A DNA stretch of 64,000 nt from Tsukamurella conjunctivitidis (GTDB lineage Bacteria; Actinomycetota; Actinomycetes; Mycobacteriales; Mycobacteriaceae), in contig NZ_VIGX01000021.1 of NCBI RefSeq assembly GCF_007858475.1, positions 1-64,000 on the forward strand. Direction: 5' to 3'. The notes beneath the pieces are model-generated. The model saw only the letters and a program-made list of their open reading frames with translations. It was not told the origin of the DNA and did no database searches. A program made the translations under genes and the position numbers. Below, piece by piece: positions 8,014-16,770 of the stretch (position 1 is the stretch's first letter; every line of letters begins with the position of its first letter).

Positions 8014-9057
8014 ATGGGCGACGCCGAAGATCTGGACATCGACGCTCTGCTTCTCCCGGGCGAACGCAAGTACACCTTCCGTGAGCTCGCCGAGCAGGGC
8101 GGCATCGACGTGGAGGACCTGCGCGTCTGGTGGACCTCCGCCGGCTTCGCGGATCTGCGCGACGACGACCAGAAGGCCTTCACCCGCGACGACGTGGCGA
8201 TCGTCAAGGACCTCGCCGACCTGTTCGCCCTCGACGTCATCGACCGCGAGGCCGTCCTGCCCGGGGCGCAGTCGCTCGGCCAGGCCATGTACCGGCTCGC
8301 CGAATGGCAGGCCGGCATCGTCAAGGCCCACCTCCACACCGCCCACGACGCCGGGGCGACGAACCCGGCCGCGGGGGTGGCGCAGATCATCGACAAGATG
8401 GAGAACCTGCAGGCCCACGTCTGGCGCCGGCACCTCTCCACGGCAACGCAGCGCCTGGTCACGCACGACTCGTCCGACGCCTTGACCGCGATGATGGCGG
8501 TCGGGTTCGCGGACATGGTCGGCTACACGCGGCTGAGCCGCGGCCTCGCCGTCGAGGAGCTCAACACCCTGGTCGCGACGTTCGAGGCGCGGATGCAGGC
8601 GGTGATCTACGGCGGCGGCGGGTGGATCATCAAGGGCGTCGGCGACGAGGTGATGTTCGCGGCGGAGGATCCGGCCGCGGCGGCGCGCATCGGCCTCGAA
8701 CTGCAGGAACCGCACGTGTACCCCGAGCTCGACGTCATCGAGATCGAGTTCCCGCAGCTCCGCGTGGGCATGGCCTACGGCGAGGTGCTGCAGCGCTACG
8801 GCGACCTGTTCGGCAGCGTGGTCAATCTCGCCGCCCGGCTGACCAGCGCCGCGCGCCCGGGGACCGTGCTCATCGACGACAACTTCACGCAGGCGATCGC
8901 CGACGAGCCGGGGCTGGAGACCCGCAGCCTGCGCGCCTACCGGGCTCGCGGCTTCCGTGCGGTGCACCCGCATCTGCTGCGCTACGACAAGGACACCCGC
9001 GCGGCCAAGGAGGCCCAGAACGCCGAAGCCGCGGAGGCCGAGGCCGGCGCGGAGTAG
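8014..9057 (+). CDS. Class III adenylate cyclase with N-terminal regulatory domain
   Basis: This 347-residue cytoplasmic protein has residues 1-150 as a helical domain like the regulatory half of mycobacterial Rv2212-type cyclases. Residues about 160-325 are a class III cyclase domain. Visible catalytic parts are the first metal Asp in GFADMVGYT, the adenine-specifying Lys and second metal Asp in IIKGVGDEVMF, and the GDLFGSVVNLAAR segment with the second purine-contacting Asp and the transition-state Asn/Arg. All point to an active ATP-to-cAMP enzyme working as a homodimer. The tail is Ala/Glu-rich. The start was chosen at the ATG 6 bases after TACAGT. The regulatory signal is unknown; related enzymes respond to pH or fatty acids. 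Confidence 0.9.
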   Translation: MGDAEDLDIDALLLPGERKYTFRELAEQGGIDVEDLRVWWTSAGFADLRDDDQKAFTRDDVAIVKDLADLFALDVIDREAVLPGAQSLGQAMYRLAEWQAGIVKAHLHTAHDAGATNPAAGVAQIIDKMENLQAHVWRRHLSTATQRLVTHDSSDALTAMMAVGFADMVGYTRLSRGLAVEELNTLVATFEARMQAVIYGGGGWIIKGVGDEVMFAAEDPAAAARIGLELQEPHVYPELDVIEIEFPQLRVGMAYGEVLQRYGDLFGSVVNLAARLTSAARPGTVLIDDNFTQAIADEPGLETRSLRAYRARGFRAVHPHLLRYDKDTRAAKEAQNAEAAEAEAGAE

Positions 9058-9058
9058 G

Positions 9059-9376
9059 TCAGGCCGCGGCGAGGGCGACGGGGCTCGGACGCGCGCCGAG
9101 CAGCTCGCGGTGCACTCCGCCCACGAACTCGATCATGGAGCCGCCGAGGGCGTCGCAGACGCTGGCGAGCACCTCCGACGAGGCCTCCTTGCGACCGCGC
9201 TCGACCTCGGAGAGGTACTGCGTGGAGACGCCGGCGTCGCGCGCGACCTCCGCCAACGTGCGGCCCTGGCGGGTGCGCTCCTGCCGCAGTACGCGACCGA
9301 ACACCTCGCGCAGCAGCGGCGGACGCGCGGCCTCCGCCGACTCGTGCGTCTCGATGCTCGCCACCCCGCTCGTCAT
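9059..9376 (-). CDS. XRE-family regulator, ClgR-like
   Basis: This 105-residue protein is almost all one helix-turn-helix: [39 protein letters not shown] spans about residues 39-77 (written here as domain content only). The [18 protein letters not shown] core is typical of ClgR, the actinobacterial activator of clp protease genes. The N- and C-terminal tails are short and unlike each other. It is probably leaderless: TAGGCT (minus strand, 9384-9389) is 7 bases from the ATG. It is convergent with the cyclase gene. Other XRE regulators share this core, so ClgR identity is moderate. Confidence 0.75.
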   Translation of the reverse strand: MTSGVASIETHESAEAARPPLLREVFGRVLRQERTRQGRTLAEVARDAGVSTQYLSEVERGRKEASSEVLASVCDALGGSMIEFVGGVHRELLGARPSPVALAAA

Positions 9377-9386
9377 ACGACTCAGC

Positions 9387-10787
9387 CTATCCGACGGTGC
9401 GCTCGCCGGGCGGAGCGTTCACGGTCGGCGAAACCGGCGCGTCGCCGGGTGCCCCGGCTCCGCCGTCCTCCGCTGCGACGGTCGGATCGGACGCTCCCCC
9501 GTCGGGGCCGTCCTCGTCATCGCGGAGGGGATGCTCCAGCTCGTCGCTGGGCATCCGCGCCGCGAGGATCGCGATCACCGCGAGCGGCACCGGGACCAGC
9601 GCGGCCAGGGCGAAGGTCGCGGTGAGGCCGATCGCCTGACTCACCGGGCCCGCCAGGGCGAAGGAGAGCGGCATGAACACCAGCGAGACGAAGAAGTCGA
9701 GGCTGGAGACGCGACCGAGCAGACGCCGCGGCACCCGTCGCTGCAGCAGCGTGCCCCAGATCACCACCGGCGCCTCGAACAGCACACCGAGAACGAAGCC
9801 CGCGATCACCATGGGCCACACGGTCTCGGCGATGCCGAACACCAGCATCGGCAGGGACGCGACACCCCAGATGCCCATCATCACGGTGAGGTAGCGATGC
9901 GGCATCTTCCGGGCGGCCATGACCAGCGCGCCGGCCACACCGCCGAAACCGTAGGCGGCCAATATCATCGAGTGCTCGCTCGCGGCGCCGTGCGCCTGAT
10001 CCTTGATCGCGAAGGGCAGCAGGACGTCGATCGGCCCCACGGTCACGAGCACCATCAGGCTCGCGAACAGGAGGGTCGCCAGCAGCCAGGGGGTCCGCCG
10101 CACGTACCGGATCCCCTCCCACAGCTCACGCAGCGGAGAGCCGGGCTGCTCGCCCTCGTCGGCACCGTCGGCCTCCGGCACCCGGATCCGGACCACCCAG
10201 AGGGCGGCGAGCAGGCAGATCCCGCCCGCCACCAGGAGCGCTGCGCCGGGGTCCGCGACGGCGATGATCCACGCCGCGACGGCCGGCCCGACGGCCATCG
10301 CCGCAGCGGGGCGGACCGCGGACTCGTAGCCGTTGACCGCGAGCAACTCGTCGGGCGGAACCAACCGCGGGACGAGCGCGGAATAGGCGGGGAAGTAGAA
10401 GCCGGACACGAGGCCCAGCGCGAGGGAGCCCGCCATGAGGATCGGTACCGTGACGGCGCCGGTCACGATGAGCGCACCGATGCCGCCGATCACCAGCACC
10501 TTGAGCAGTTCGAGGACGAACAGGATGCGCTGCTGCGACACCCGGTCCGCGAGGACGCCGCCCGCCAGAGTGGAGACGAGCAGGCCGATCGAGGCCGCTC
10601 CGGAGACCAGCGAGACGCTGGTGGCGGAGCCGCCCATGTGGATCACCTGCCACACCACGGAGACCAGCCACATGCCGTCGGTGACCAACGCGCACAGCAG
10701 CGTCACGAAGAGGAGGCGGTAATCCCGGCGCAGCAGAGGCCGCAGCATGCGGGGCATGCGCGCGGGGGCGCCGAGGTCGGTATGCAC
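9387..10787 (-). CDS. MFS transporter (EntS/MFS_3-like)
   Basis: This 466-residue major facilitator has about 12 hydrophobic helices and a [11 protein letters not shown] loop 2-3 motif, typical of the MFS_3 (DHA3) group that contains enterobactin and macrolide exporters. A charged cytoplasmic insert (about 200-215, rich in Glu/Asp) separates the halves, and the last 50 residues are a hydrophilic acidic/Pro tail. The GTG start directly follows an AAAAGG element. An internal ATG 11 codons in (MPRMLRPL) is an alternative. It is divergent from a second MFS gene. The substrate is not predictable. Confidence 0.82.
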   Translation of the reverse strand: MHTDLGAPARMPRMLRPLLRRDYRLLFVTLLCALVTDGMWLVSVVWQVIHMGGSATSVSLVSGAASIGLLVSTLAGGVLADRVSQQRILFVLELLKVLVIGGIGALIVTGAVTVPILMAGSLALGLVSGFYFPAYSALVPRLVPPDELLAVNGYESAVRPAAAMAVGPAVAAWIIAVADPGAALLVAGGICLLAALWVVRIRVPEADGADEGEQPGSPLRELWEGIRYVRRTPWLLATLLFASLMVLVTVGPIDVLLPFAIKDQAHGAASEHSMILAAYGFGGVAGALVMAARKMPHRYLTVMMGIWGVASLPMLVFGIAETVWPMVIAGFVLGVLFEAPVVIWGTLLQRRVPRRLLGRVSSLDFFVSLVFMPLSFALAGPVSQAIGLTATFALAALVPVPLAVIAILAARMPSDELEHPLRDDEDGPDGGASDPTVAAEDGGAGAPGDAPVSPTVNAPPGERTVG

Positions 10788-10834
10788 CTTTTCACGATGC
10801 CGTCACGGGCCGGTTCCATCAACCGAATTTCCGG

Positions 10835-10862
10835 TTGACCTCAACCTGGGTCGACGTATTAG
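10835..10862 (+). promoter_or_regulatory. Promoter of the second MFS gene
   Basis: TTGACC (10835-10840), a 16-base spacer and TATTAG (10857-10862) lie 10 bases before the ATG. The segment GGTTGACC...GGGTCGAC forms a weak dyad over the spacer, a possible repressor or MerR-type site. Confidence 0.5.
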
Positions 10863-10872
10863 CGTGCTGGCA

Positions 10873-12240
10873 ATGACCGCAGCACCGCCCACCGGAACGA
10901 CCACCGAACCGCGCCTCGACCAGGGCTCGGTCCGGTGGTTCCAGGTGGGCTCGGTCGCCCTCATCTCGTTCCTGGCGTTCGAGGCGCTCGCCGTCGGGAC
11001 GGTGCTGCCGAAGGCCGCTGCGCAGTTCGGTGCGACGGCGGAGTACTCGGTGGCCTTCGGGGCCGCCTTCGCGGCCATGATCGTGGCGATCGCCTGGGCG
11101 GGGCCGTGGGTGGACCGCAGCGGCGTCCGGCCGCCGCTCGTGGTCGGCGGCATCCTGTTCGTCGCCGGGCTCGTGCTCGTCGGCTCGGCGCAGGGCATGA
11201 ACGTGCTCGCGCTGGGCCGCGCGGTGCAGGGCCTCGGCAGTGGCGTGCTCAGCGTGGTGCTGTACGCGATGGTGGGGCGGCTGATCCCCGCCGACGGGCG
11301 GCCGAGGATCTTCGCCGCCTTCTCCACCGCGTGGGTCGTCCCCTCGCTCGTGGGTCCGGCCATCGCCGGGCTCACCGCCGACACCGTCGGCTGGCGGTGG
11401 GTCTTCCTCGGCATCGCCGTTCCCGCCTTCGCCGCGCTCGCGGCGACACTGCGGGCCACCGTCGGGCTGGACGAGACCGGGTTCGTCTCCGACGGTGCGC
11501 CGAACCGCACCGTCCTGGTGGCGGCCCTGGTCGCGGGTGCGTCGACGGCCGTCGCCCAGTTCGCCGCGCCCCGCGGCGCGGGCTTCCTCGTCCTCACCGC
11601 CGCCTGCCTGGTGGTGGCGATCGCCGCCACGCGCCGCATGCTGCCGGCCGGATCCCTCGTGGGCCGCAGCGGAATTCCGCGCCTGGTGCTGACCAACCTG
11701 CTGATGGCGGGCACCTTCTTCGCGGCGGAGATCTACGTGCCGCTGTACCTGGTGCACATCGACGCGATGTCGCCCTTCGCCGCCGGATCGGTGATGACCG
11801 GAGCCGCCCTGCTCTGGGCCGGGGCGGCGCAGGTGCAGGCGCGGGTCCCGGCATCGGGGCCGGCGCGGCGCCGGCTACCGCTGATCGGCTCCTCCCTGGT
11901 GCTCGCATCGCTCGTCGGGGTCGCGATCTCCTTCGCGGTGGACGCCCCGTGGCCGGTGATCTTCGCGGCGTGGGCGATCGGCGGCCTCGGCATGGGACTG
12001 ACCTATCCGACGCTGTCGGTCCTGGTCCTCGGCGCCAGCGCCGACGACGAGCAGGGCGCCAACTCCAGCGCCCTCAAGCTCGCGGACTCCGTGGGCACGG
12101 CTCTCACCATCGCCTGCGCCGGCGCCGTCTTCGCCCAGGTGCTCGATTGGGGCCACACGGGATTCGCGGTCACGATGCTGGTGCCGATCACCGCCGGTGT
12201 CCTGACGGTGCTCGTCGCCTCCCGGCTCAGGGGCGACTAG
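10873..12240 (+). CDS. MFS transporter, DHA2/DHA1-type drug exporter
   Basis: This 455-residue protein has a cytoplasmic N-tail of about 22 residues and 12 or more predicted helices. The loop after helix 2 reads GPWVDRSGVRPPL, and helix 4 has the GRAVQGLGSGVLSVVLYA motif C-like segment of drug/proton antiporters. Inference is export of a small molecule or drug. The start was placed at the ATG 10 bases after a good promoter; longer in-frame starts would overlap that promoter. Its last 14 bases overlap the end of the convergent LysR gene. Confidence 0.83.
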   Translation: MTAAPPTGTTTEPRLDQGSVRWFQVGSVALISFLAFEALAVGTVLPKAAAQFGATAEYSVAFGAAFAAMIVAIAWAGPWVDRSGVRPPLVVGGILFVAGLVLVGSAQGMNVLALGRAVQGLGSGVLSVVLYAMVGRLIPADGRPRIFAAFSTAWVVPSLVGPAIAGLTADTVGWRWVFLGIAVPAFAALAATLRATVGLDETGFVSDGAPNRTVLVAALVAGASTAVAQFAAPRGAGFLVLTAACLVVAIAATRRMLPAGSLVGRSGIPRLVLTNLLMAGTFFAAEIYVPLYLVHIDAMSPFAAGSVMTGAALLWAGAAQVQARVPASGPARRRLPLIGSSLVLASLVGVAISFAVDAPWPVIFAAWAIGGLGMGLTYPTLSVLVLGASADDEQGANSSALKLADSVGTALTIACAGAVFAQVLDWGHTGFAVTMLVPITAGVLTVLVASRLRGD

Positions 12241-13132
12241 CCGCAGCCGCGGCCTCGCGAAGCAGGTGCATCGCCCGGCGCACCACGGGGTTCCGGCACT
12301 CGGAGTCCTTGACGTAGGCGACGATGGTGCGCCGCGGGGCGGGGTTGCAGACGTCCACGGCGACCGTGCCGGGCGGCAGCTCGGTGGCGCCGAGCCGGGG
12401 CAGCACCGTGACGCCCACTCCCCGCGCGACGAAGCGCAGAGCCGACGGGTAGTCGGTGGTCTCCACGACGAACCGGGGTGTGAATCCCGCTGCGGCACAG
12501 GCGTCGAGCACGGCCTGGCGACAGGCACCGCGCCGCACGTCGTTGTCGATCCACCGCTCGTGCTCGAGCTCCGCCATGTCCACCAGCTCCCGGCCGGCGA
12601 ACTCGTGCCCCTCCGGCACCACCGCGACGTACGACTCGACCACGAGGTCCTCGTGCGAGAACCCCGCCACCGCCGTCGTCTGCGAGTGCTCCTGCCGCAC
12701 CGCGACCGCGAGATCGGGCCGCCTGGCCGCGATCTCGGTGACCTCATCCTCGATCCGCAGGCGCAGGCGGGTGTCGGGGAACTCCGCGCTCAGCGTCTGC
12801 ACGACCGAGGGCATCCAGTGCGTGCCCGCGGTCGCGAAGACGTTCATGGTGATCCGGTTGGCCTTGCCGGCGCGCAGATCGTCGACGGTGGCGCCGAGGT
12901 CGTTGAGGCTGCTGAGCACCCCGTCGGCCTCGGTGGCGAGGACCCGCCCCGCGGGGGTGAGCTCGACGCCCCGTCCGACGCGCTCCAGCAGCTTGAGCCC
13001 CGTCTCCCGCTGCAGGGCGGCGACGTGCTGCGAGACGGCCGACGGCGTGTAGCCGAGGCTGGCCGCGGCCGCGGCGACCGACCCCGTGGCCGCCACGGAG
13101 CGGAAGATCATGAGTCGGTGCGCGTCGAGCAT
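12227..13132 (-). CDS. LysR-family transcriptional regulator
   Basis: This 301-residue protein has a winged HTH at about residues 1-60 (SVAAAAASLGYTPSAVSQHV) and a LysR substrate-binding domain from about 90. The chosen ATG has GGAGAA 6 bases upstream. Another ATG four codons earlier (to 13144) lies inside an inverted repeat and is less likely. It is divergent from the EamA transporter gene, the usual layout for a LysR regulator and its target, so it probably controls that exporter in response to a metabolite. Confidence 0.85.
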   Translation of the reverse strand: MLDAHRLMIFRSVAATGSVAAAAASLGYTPSAVSQHVAALQRETGLKLLERVGRGVELTPAGRVLATEADGVLSSLNDLGATVDDLRAGKANRITMNVFATAGTHWMPSVVQTLSAEFPDTRLRLRIEDEVTEIAARRPDLAVAVRQEHSQTTAVAGFSHEDLVVESYVAVVPEGHEFAGRELVDMAELEHERWIDNDVRRGACRQAVLDACAAAGFTPRFVVETTDYPSALRFVARGVGVTVLPRLGATELPPGTVAVDVCNPAPRRTIVAYVKDSECRNPVVRRAMHLLREAAAAASRP

Positions 13133-13141
13133 GGAATTCTC

Positions 13142-13160
13142 CATTCAGTCTCACTGAATG
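13142..13160. promoter_or_regulatory. Inverted-repeat operator between LysR and EamA genes
   Basis: CATTCAGT-CTC-ACTGAATG is a perfect 8-bp dyad with a 3-base centre located just upstream of the LysR start and 55 bases before the EamA start. It is a good candidate binding site for the adjacent LysR protein controlling itself and the exporter. Confidence 0.55.
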
Positions 13161-13215
13161 ATAGTGCAGAAATGTGCGCTTGTGCTTACTTCCAGCCGGT
13201 CGCAGAGTAGGTGAC

Positions 13216-14196
13216 ATGACGAAACGACTCCCCGCCCTCGCCCTCGTGGCCGTCATGTTCGCGTGGGCCTCCGCCTTCGTGGTGATCCGCGGGCTCGGGT
13301 CCGGCCCCGCCCCGCACATCTCCCCCATCGCCATGGCCGAGGGCCGCCTCCTGGTGGGCGCCGCGGTCCTCGGCGTGATCTGGGGGATGAACGCCCTGTA
13401 CAACGGAGGTGTCCGCTTGCCCCGCGGCCGCACGCTCGCGCTCACCGTCGGATACGGCGCACTCTGGTTCGCGCTGTACACCGTGCTGGTCAACGCCGCA
13501 GAACAGCACCTCGACGCCGGCACGACCGCCCTGTTGGTGAACATCGCGCCGATCATCGTCGCGGTCCTGGCCGGTGCCTTCCTCCACGAGGGCTTTCCGC
13601 CGCTCCTGGTGGTCGGCATCGCGATCAGCTTCGCGGGCGCGGCCGTCATCGCCTTCACCGGCGACGGCAGGCGCGACGGTGCCGGCGTCGCCCTGGCCGT
13701 CGCCGCGGCGCTGCTCTACGGGATCAGCGTCGTCGCGCAGAAGCTGGTGCTGCGCACCGTCGACCCGCTGACCGCGACCGCCCTGGGTGCCGGCGTCGGC
13801 GCGATCGTCCTGCTCCCCTGGGCGCCCCGCCTCTTCGACGAGCTCGCTGCCGCGCCGATCGGCAGCACGGTCGGCGTCGTCTACCTCGGGCTGGTCCCCA
13901 CGGCCCTGGCCTTCCTGCTCTGGGCGTACGCGCTGGCGCACACCTCGGCGGGCGTCGCCGCGTCCTCGTCCTACGCCGTCCCGGCGCTGTCGATCCTGCT
14001 CAGCTGGATCTTCCTGTCCGAGACGCCCACCGCGTGGGGCCTGCTCGGCGGCGCGCTGTGCCTCGTGGGCGTGGCGGTCTCGCGGATCAGGATCGGCTCG
14101 TCGGGCCGACGTCCCGGCGCAGCACCGACGGCCACTGCGCGACCTCCTGCGGAGTCCGCGCGACCGACAGCGACGCCCGCGGGAGCGTCCTGCTGA
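13216..14196 (+). CDS. EamA/DMT-family transporter
   Basis: This 326-residue protein has ten hydrophobic helices arranged as two EamA repeats (about 8-140 and 150-290). The family moves metabolites such as amino acids or purine-like compounds, usually outward. ASAFVVIRG near helix 1 and SWIFLSETPTAWGLLGGALCLVGV near helix 10 are typical. The last 35 residues are a low-complexity Pro/Ala/Thr tail whose codons overlap 110 bases of the convergent hydrolase gene, so the true C-terminus may have grown by read-through. The neighbouring LysR gene is its probable regulator. Confidence 0.85.
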   Translation: MTKRLPALALVAVMFAWASAFVVIRGLGSGPAPHISPIAMAEGRLLVGAAVLGVIWGMNALYNGGVRLPRGRTLALTVGYGALWFALYTVLVNAAEQHLDAGTTALLVNIAPIIVAVLAGAFLHEGFPPLLVVGIAISFAGAAVIAFTGDGRRDGAGVALAVAAALLYGISVVAQKLVLRTVDPLTATALGAGVGAIVLLPWAPRLFDELAAAPIGSTVGVVYLGLVPTALAFLLWAYALAHTSAGVAASSSYAVPALSILLSWIFLSETPTAWGLLGGALCLVGVAVSRIRIGSSGRRPGAAPTATARPPAESARPTATPAGASC

Positions 14197-14872
14197 GCCG
14201 CTCCGCCGTCGACACCGGATGCGACGGGTCGTCGACCCACGCGAGCAGGGTGACCGGCACGGCGATGCGGGCGATCTCCCCGGGGTCGGGGAGATCGCTC
14301 GCGGCGGCGCCGCGGAACAGGGACGGCAGCAACGGTTCCGGGACGTCGGGCACCGTCGGCGGATGACCGACGGTGGCCGGCGGCGGCACCGCGCCCTCCC
14401 CCGCGGCGAGGAAGACCTCCAGCCCCTGCTTCTCGATGAGCGTTGCGGCGGTGCGATATTCGTCGGCCTTGGCCACGCGCGTCTCCCACGCGGTCGGCGG
14501 CACCATGAGGGTGAGACCACTGAAGCGTTCCGGGTCGCGCACGGCCGCATGCAGGAGCGTGGAGGTACCCATCGACGGCCCGACGCCGTGCACGCGCTCG
14601 CCGGGGAACCAGTGGTCGAGGAGGCGGAGGAGATCGTCGGCGAGGTTCGGCCAGCGGTAGTCCTCGGGAACCGGCCGCCCGGTGGAGGCGCCGTGCCCTC
14701 GGGCGTCGTAGCGCAGCAGCCGGGTTCCGCTGAGGCCGCGTCCGAGATCGAGATCCAGCACCCGGTCGCGCGCCCGGCTCGACGTGAGGCCGTGCAGCTG
14801 CACCACGGGGTGTCCGCCCTCGTCGCTGTACTCGGCGGCGAGCTGCGCCCCGGGAACGTCGAAGCTGGTCAT
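14087..14872 (-). CDS. Alpha/beta hydrolase
   Basis: This 261-residue protein has an alpha/beta-hydrolase fold with the oxyanion segment QLHGLTSS (about 25-32), the nucleophile elbow GPSMGTS (Ser near 100) and a late HPVSTAERL with the probable catalytic His. There is no signal peptide, so it acts in the cytoplasm. AAGG lies 5 bases before the ATG. Its 3' 110 bases run antisense to the end of the EamA gene. The substrate cannot be inferred. Confidence 0.8.
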   Translation of the reverse strand: MTSFDVPGAQLAAEYSDEGGHPVVQLHGLTSSRARDRVLDLDLGRGLSGTRLLRYDARGHGASTGRPVPEDYRWPNLADDLLRLLDHWFPGERVHGVGPSMGTSTLLHAAVRDPERFSGLTLMVPPTAWETRVAKADEYRTAATLIEKQGLEVFLAAGEGAVPPPATVGHPPTVPDVPEPLLPSLFRGAAASDLPDPGEIARIAVPVTLLAWVDDPSHPVSTAERLSRTLPRASLSVARTPQEVAQWPSVLRRDVGPTSRS

Positions 14873-14923
14873 CGGCCTTCTCTCGCCGCGCGGAGGGTTC
14901 GTCGGAGGGCTAGGGTACCGCCC

Positions 14924-16681
14924 ATGCGCCTGACCAACGTCGCCCACCTGCGCCTGCCCTTCGGCCGGCTGTACGGCTACGACGTCGCGGCGTCGGAGCC
15001 GGGCGCAGCGCTGCCGGTGTCCTTCGACCAGGCACGGCACGTGGGCGGCGGGGACCGCCCGGGATCGTGGATGGCGCTGTCCTTCCGACTGCCCGAACCC
15101 GTACCGCGCGAACAGCTCGCCGCCGCCTGGCTCGCGGTGATCGCGCGCCACGGAACACTGCGGACCGCCTTCCTCCCCGGGCCCGGCGGCCCGACCCTGC
15201 ACGAGATCACCGTCGGGCCGGGCGCGTGGGTGGAGCACCCCATCGGCCCCGGCCAGGCGGTCAACGACGCGCTGCGGGACGTGCTCGACGACGCCTGCTC
15301 GCCCTATCGCCGTCCGGCGCACCGGCTCTGCGTCCTGGAGACGGCCGCCGGGCCGACGGTGATCGTGGCCGCCGACCACTCGCACACCGACATGTGGTCG
15401 ATGCTGGTGATCGCACGCGACCTGCTCGCCGCGCTCGAGGACGTCCGGGCGGGACGGGAACCGTCGACGGATCCCGTGCCGCCGTTCGTCGACCACACCC
15501 GGGCCCTGACGGACCGCCCCGCCGCGCCCGACGACGTGCGACGCCGCTGGGCCGAGATCATCACCGCCAGCGGCGGAGTCATGCCCCTGTTCCCACTGCC
15601 GCTGGGCACCCCCGAGGCGCATCGGGAACGCGTGGAGGTCCGGGACGTCTTCGGCACCGACGAGGTCGCGGCCTTCGCCGCAGCCGCCCGGGCGGCGGGC
15701 GTGTCCACCCTGTCGGCGACGGTGGCGGCACTGACTCGCGTCACCCTGGACCTCTCCGGCGCGCCGCTGCGCGCCGTCTTCCCCGTGCACAGCCGTTACG
15801 ACGAGACCTGGCACGACTCCGTGGGCTGGTTCATCACCAACTCGGTGCTGGACTCCCCGTCCGCGGAGCCGACCGCGGCGGCGGAGGCGGTGAAGGAGGC
15901 GGTGCGGCTCGGGTCGTGGCCGCTCGCCGACGTGCTCGAGGAGTGGGGCGGCATGCCCGAGGCCCCGGGCATGTTCGCGATCTCGTGGCTGGACCTGCGC
16001 CGATTGCCCGTCCGCGTGGACGCGACGCGGCTCGACGCGCAGTACGTGGGCGCCACCATCCGCACCGACGGCGTGATGCTGTGGTTCATCCTCGACGAAG
16101 CCGGGCTGCACCTGCGCTGCCGCTATCCGGACACGCTCGAGGCGCGCGCGAACGTGGGGGCCTGGCTCGACGGGGTGGTCCGCGAGCTGCAGGCCCGGGC
16201 CTCCGTCGGCGGTGTGCTCCGCGGCATCGGCGGCACCTATCGGGTCGAGCGCGCGCGCCGCGACGACGTGCCCGCGATCGTCGCACTGCTCGCCGATGAC
16301 GAACTCGGGGCGACCCGCGAGATGGGCGACGCCGCGGAGTACGACAGCGCCTTCGAGCTGGTCACCCGTGACCGCGCCCAGTACCTCGCCGTGGTCCGCG
16401 ACGAACTCGGCGGCATCGTGGGGACCATGCACCTCACCGTCATTCCGGGCCTGTCGCGCGGCGGTTCGACGCGGCTGCAGATCGAAGGGGTTCGCGTGGC
16501 CCGCGAGCACCGCTCGCGGGGTCTGGGCACCGCGATGATCGAGTGGGCGCACCACCACGGCCGGACGCACGGTGCCGTGCTCTCCCAGCTCACCACCGAC
16601 GTCTCCCGCGAGCGGGCGCGCGCCTTCTACACCCGGCTCGGATACCGCTCCGAGCACGTGGGGCTCAAGCGCACGTTGTAG
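14924..16681 (+). CDS. Condensation-domain / GNAT acetyltransferase fusion protein
   Basis: This 585-residue protein has residues 1-425 resembling a stand-alone condensation (C) or PapA-type acyltransferase domain. The catalytic motif reads DHSHTDM: second His and Asp of HHxxxDG kept, first His replaced by Asp, final Gly replaced by Met. Residues about 430-585 are a GNAT N-acetyltransferase with the acetyl-CoA loop REHRSRGLGTAM and the C-terminal ARAFYTRLGYRSEH strand. No adenylation, carrier or thioesterase domain is present and no NRPS gene is nearby. TAGGGT lies 7 bases before the ATG (leaderless). I infer transfer of an acyl group, with the GNAT part modifying the same or a related amine. 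The product is unknown. Confidence 0.8.
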   Translation: MRLTNVAHLRLPFGRLYGYDVAASEPGAALPVSFDQARHVGGGDRPGSWMALSFRLPEPVPREQLAAAWLAVIARHGTLRTAFLPGPGGPTLHEITVGPGAWVEHPIGPGQAVNDALRDVLDDACSPYRRPAHRLCVLETAAGPTVIVAADHSHTDMWSMLVIARDLLAALEDVRAGREPSTDPVPPFVDHTRALTDRPAAPDDVRRRWAEIITASGGVMPLFPLPLGTPEAHRERVEVRDVFGTDEVAAFAAAARAAGVSTLSATVAALTRVTLDLSGAPLRAVFPVHSRYDETWHDSVGWFITNSVLDSPSAEPTAAAEAVKEAVRLGSWPLADVLEEWGGMPEAPGMFAISWLDLRRLPVRVDATRLDAQYVGATIRTDGVMLWFILDEAGLHLRCRYPDTLEARANVGAWLDGVVRELQARASVGGVLRGIGGTYRVERARRDDVPAIVALLADDELGATREMGDAAEYDSAFELVTRDRAQYLAVVRDELGGIVGTMHLTVIPGLSRGGSTRLQIEGVRVAREHRSRGLGTAMIEWAHHHGRTHGAVLSQLTTDVSRERARAFYTRLGYRSEHVGLKRTL

Positions 16682-16695
16682 TCCGGCCCGAACAT

Positions 16696-16748
16696 GATGA
16701 CAGTTGCTGACATCAGGCGTACAGTCGGTGATGTCAGCAACTGTCATC
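16696..16748. promoter_or_regulatory. 53-bp operator-promoter with perfect 20-bp arms
   Basis: The left arm GATGACAGTTGCTGACATCA (16696-16715) is exactly repeated in inverse orientation at 16729-16748. The 13-base centre contains TACAGT (16720-16725), a -10-like box reading toward the reductase gene. Each arm also has TGACA twice, 10 bases apart, so two dimers of a TetR-type repressor could bind. It lies 22 bases before the reductase ATG. The TetR gene two genes on is the obvious candidate regulator. Confidence 0.75.
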
Positions 16749-16770
16749 ACCTTCTCCGGAGGTCACTGCC

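Noticed and set aside
8130-10838. Plus-strand frame of about 900 codons across the cyclase, XRE and MFS genes
   Set aside because: It crosses three better supported genes on two strands and reads as Arg/Gly/His-rich nonsense.
12227-13144. Longer start of the LysR gene at 13144
   Set aside because: That ATG lies in the inverted repeat and has no ribosome site, whereas the ATG at 13132 has GGAGAA 6 bases upstream.
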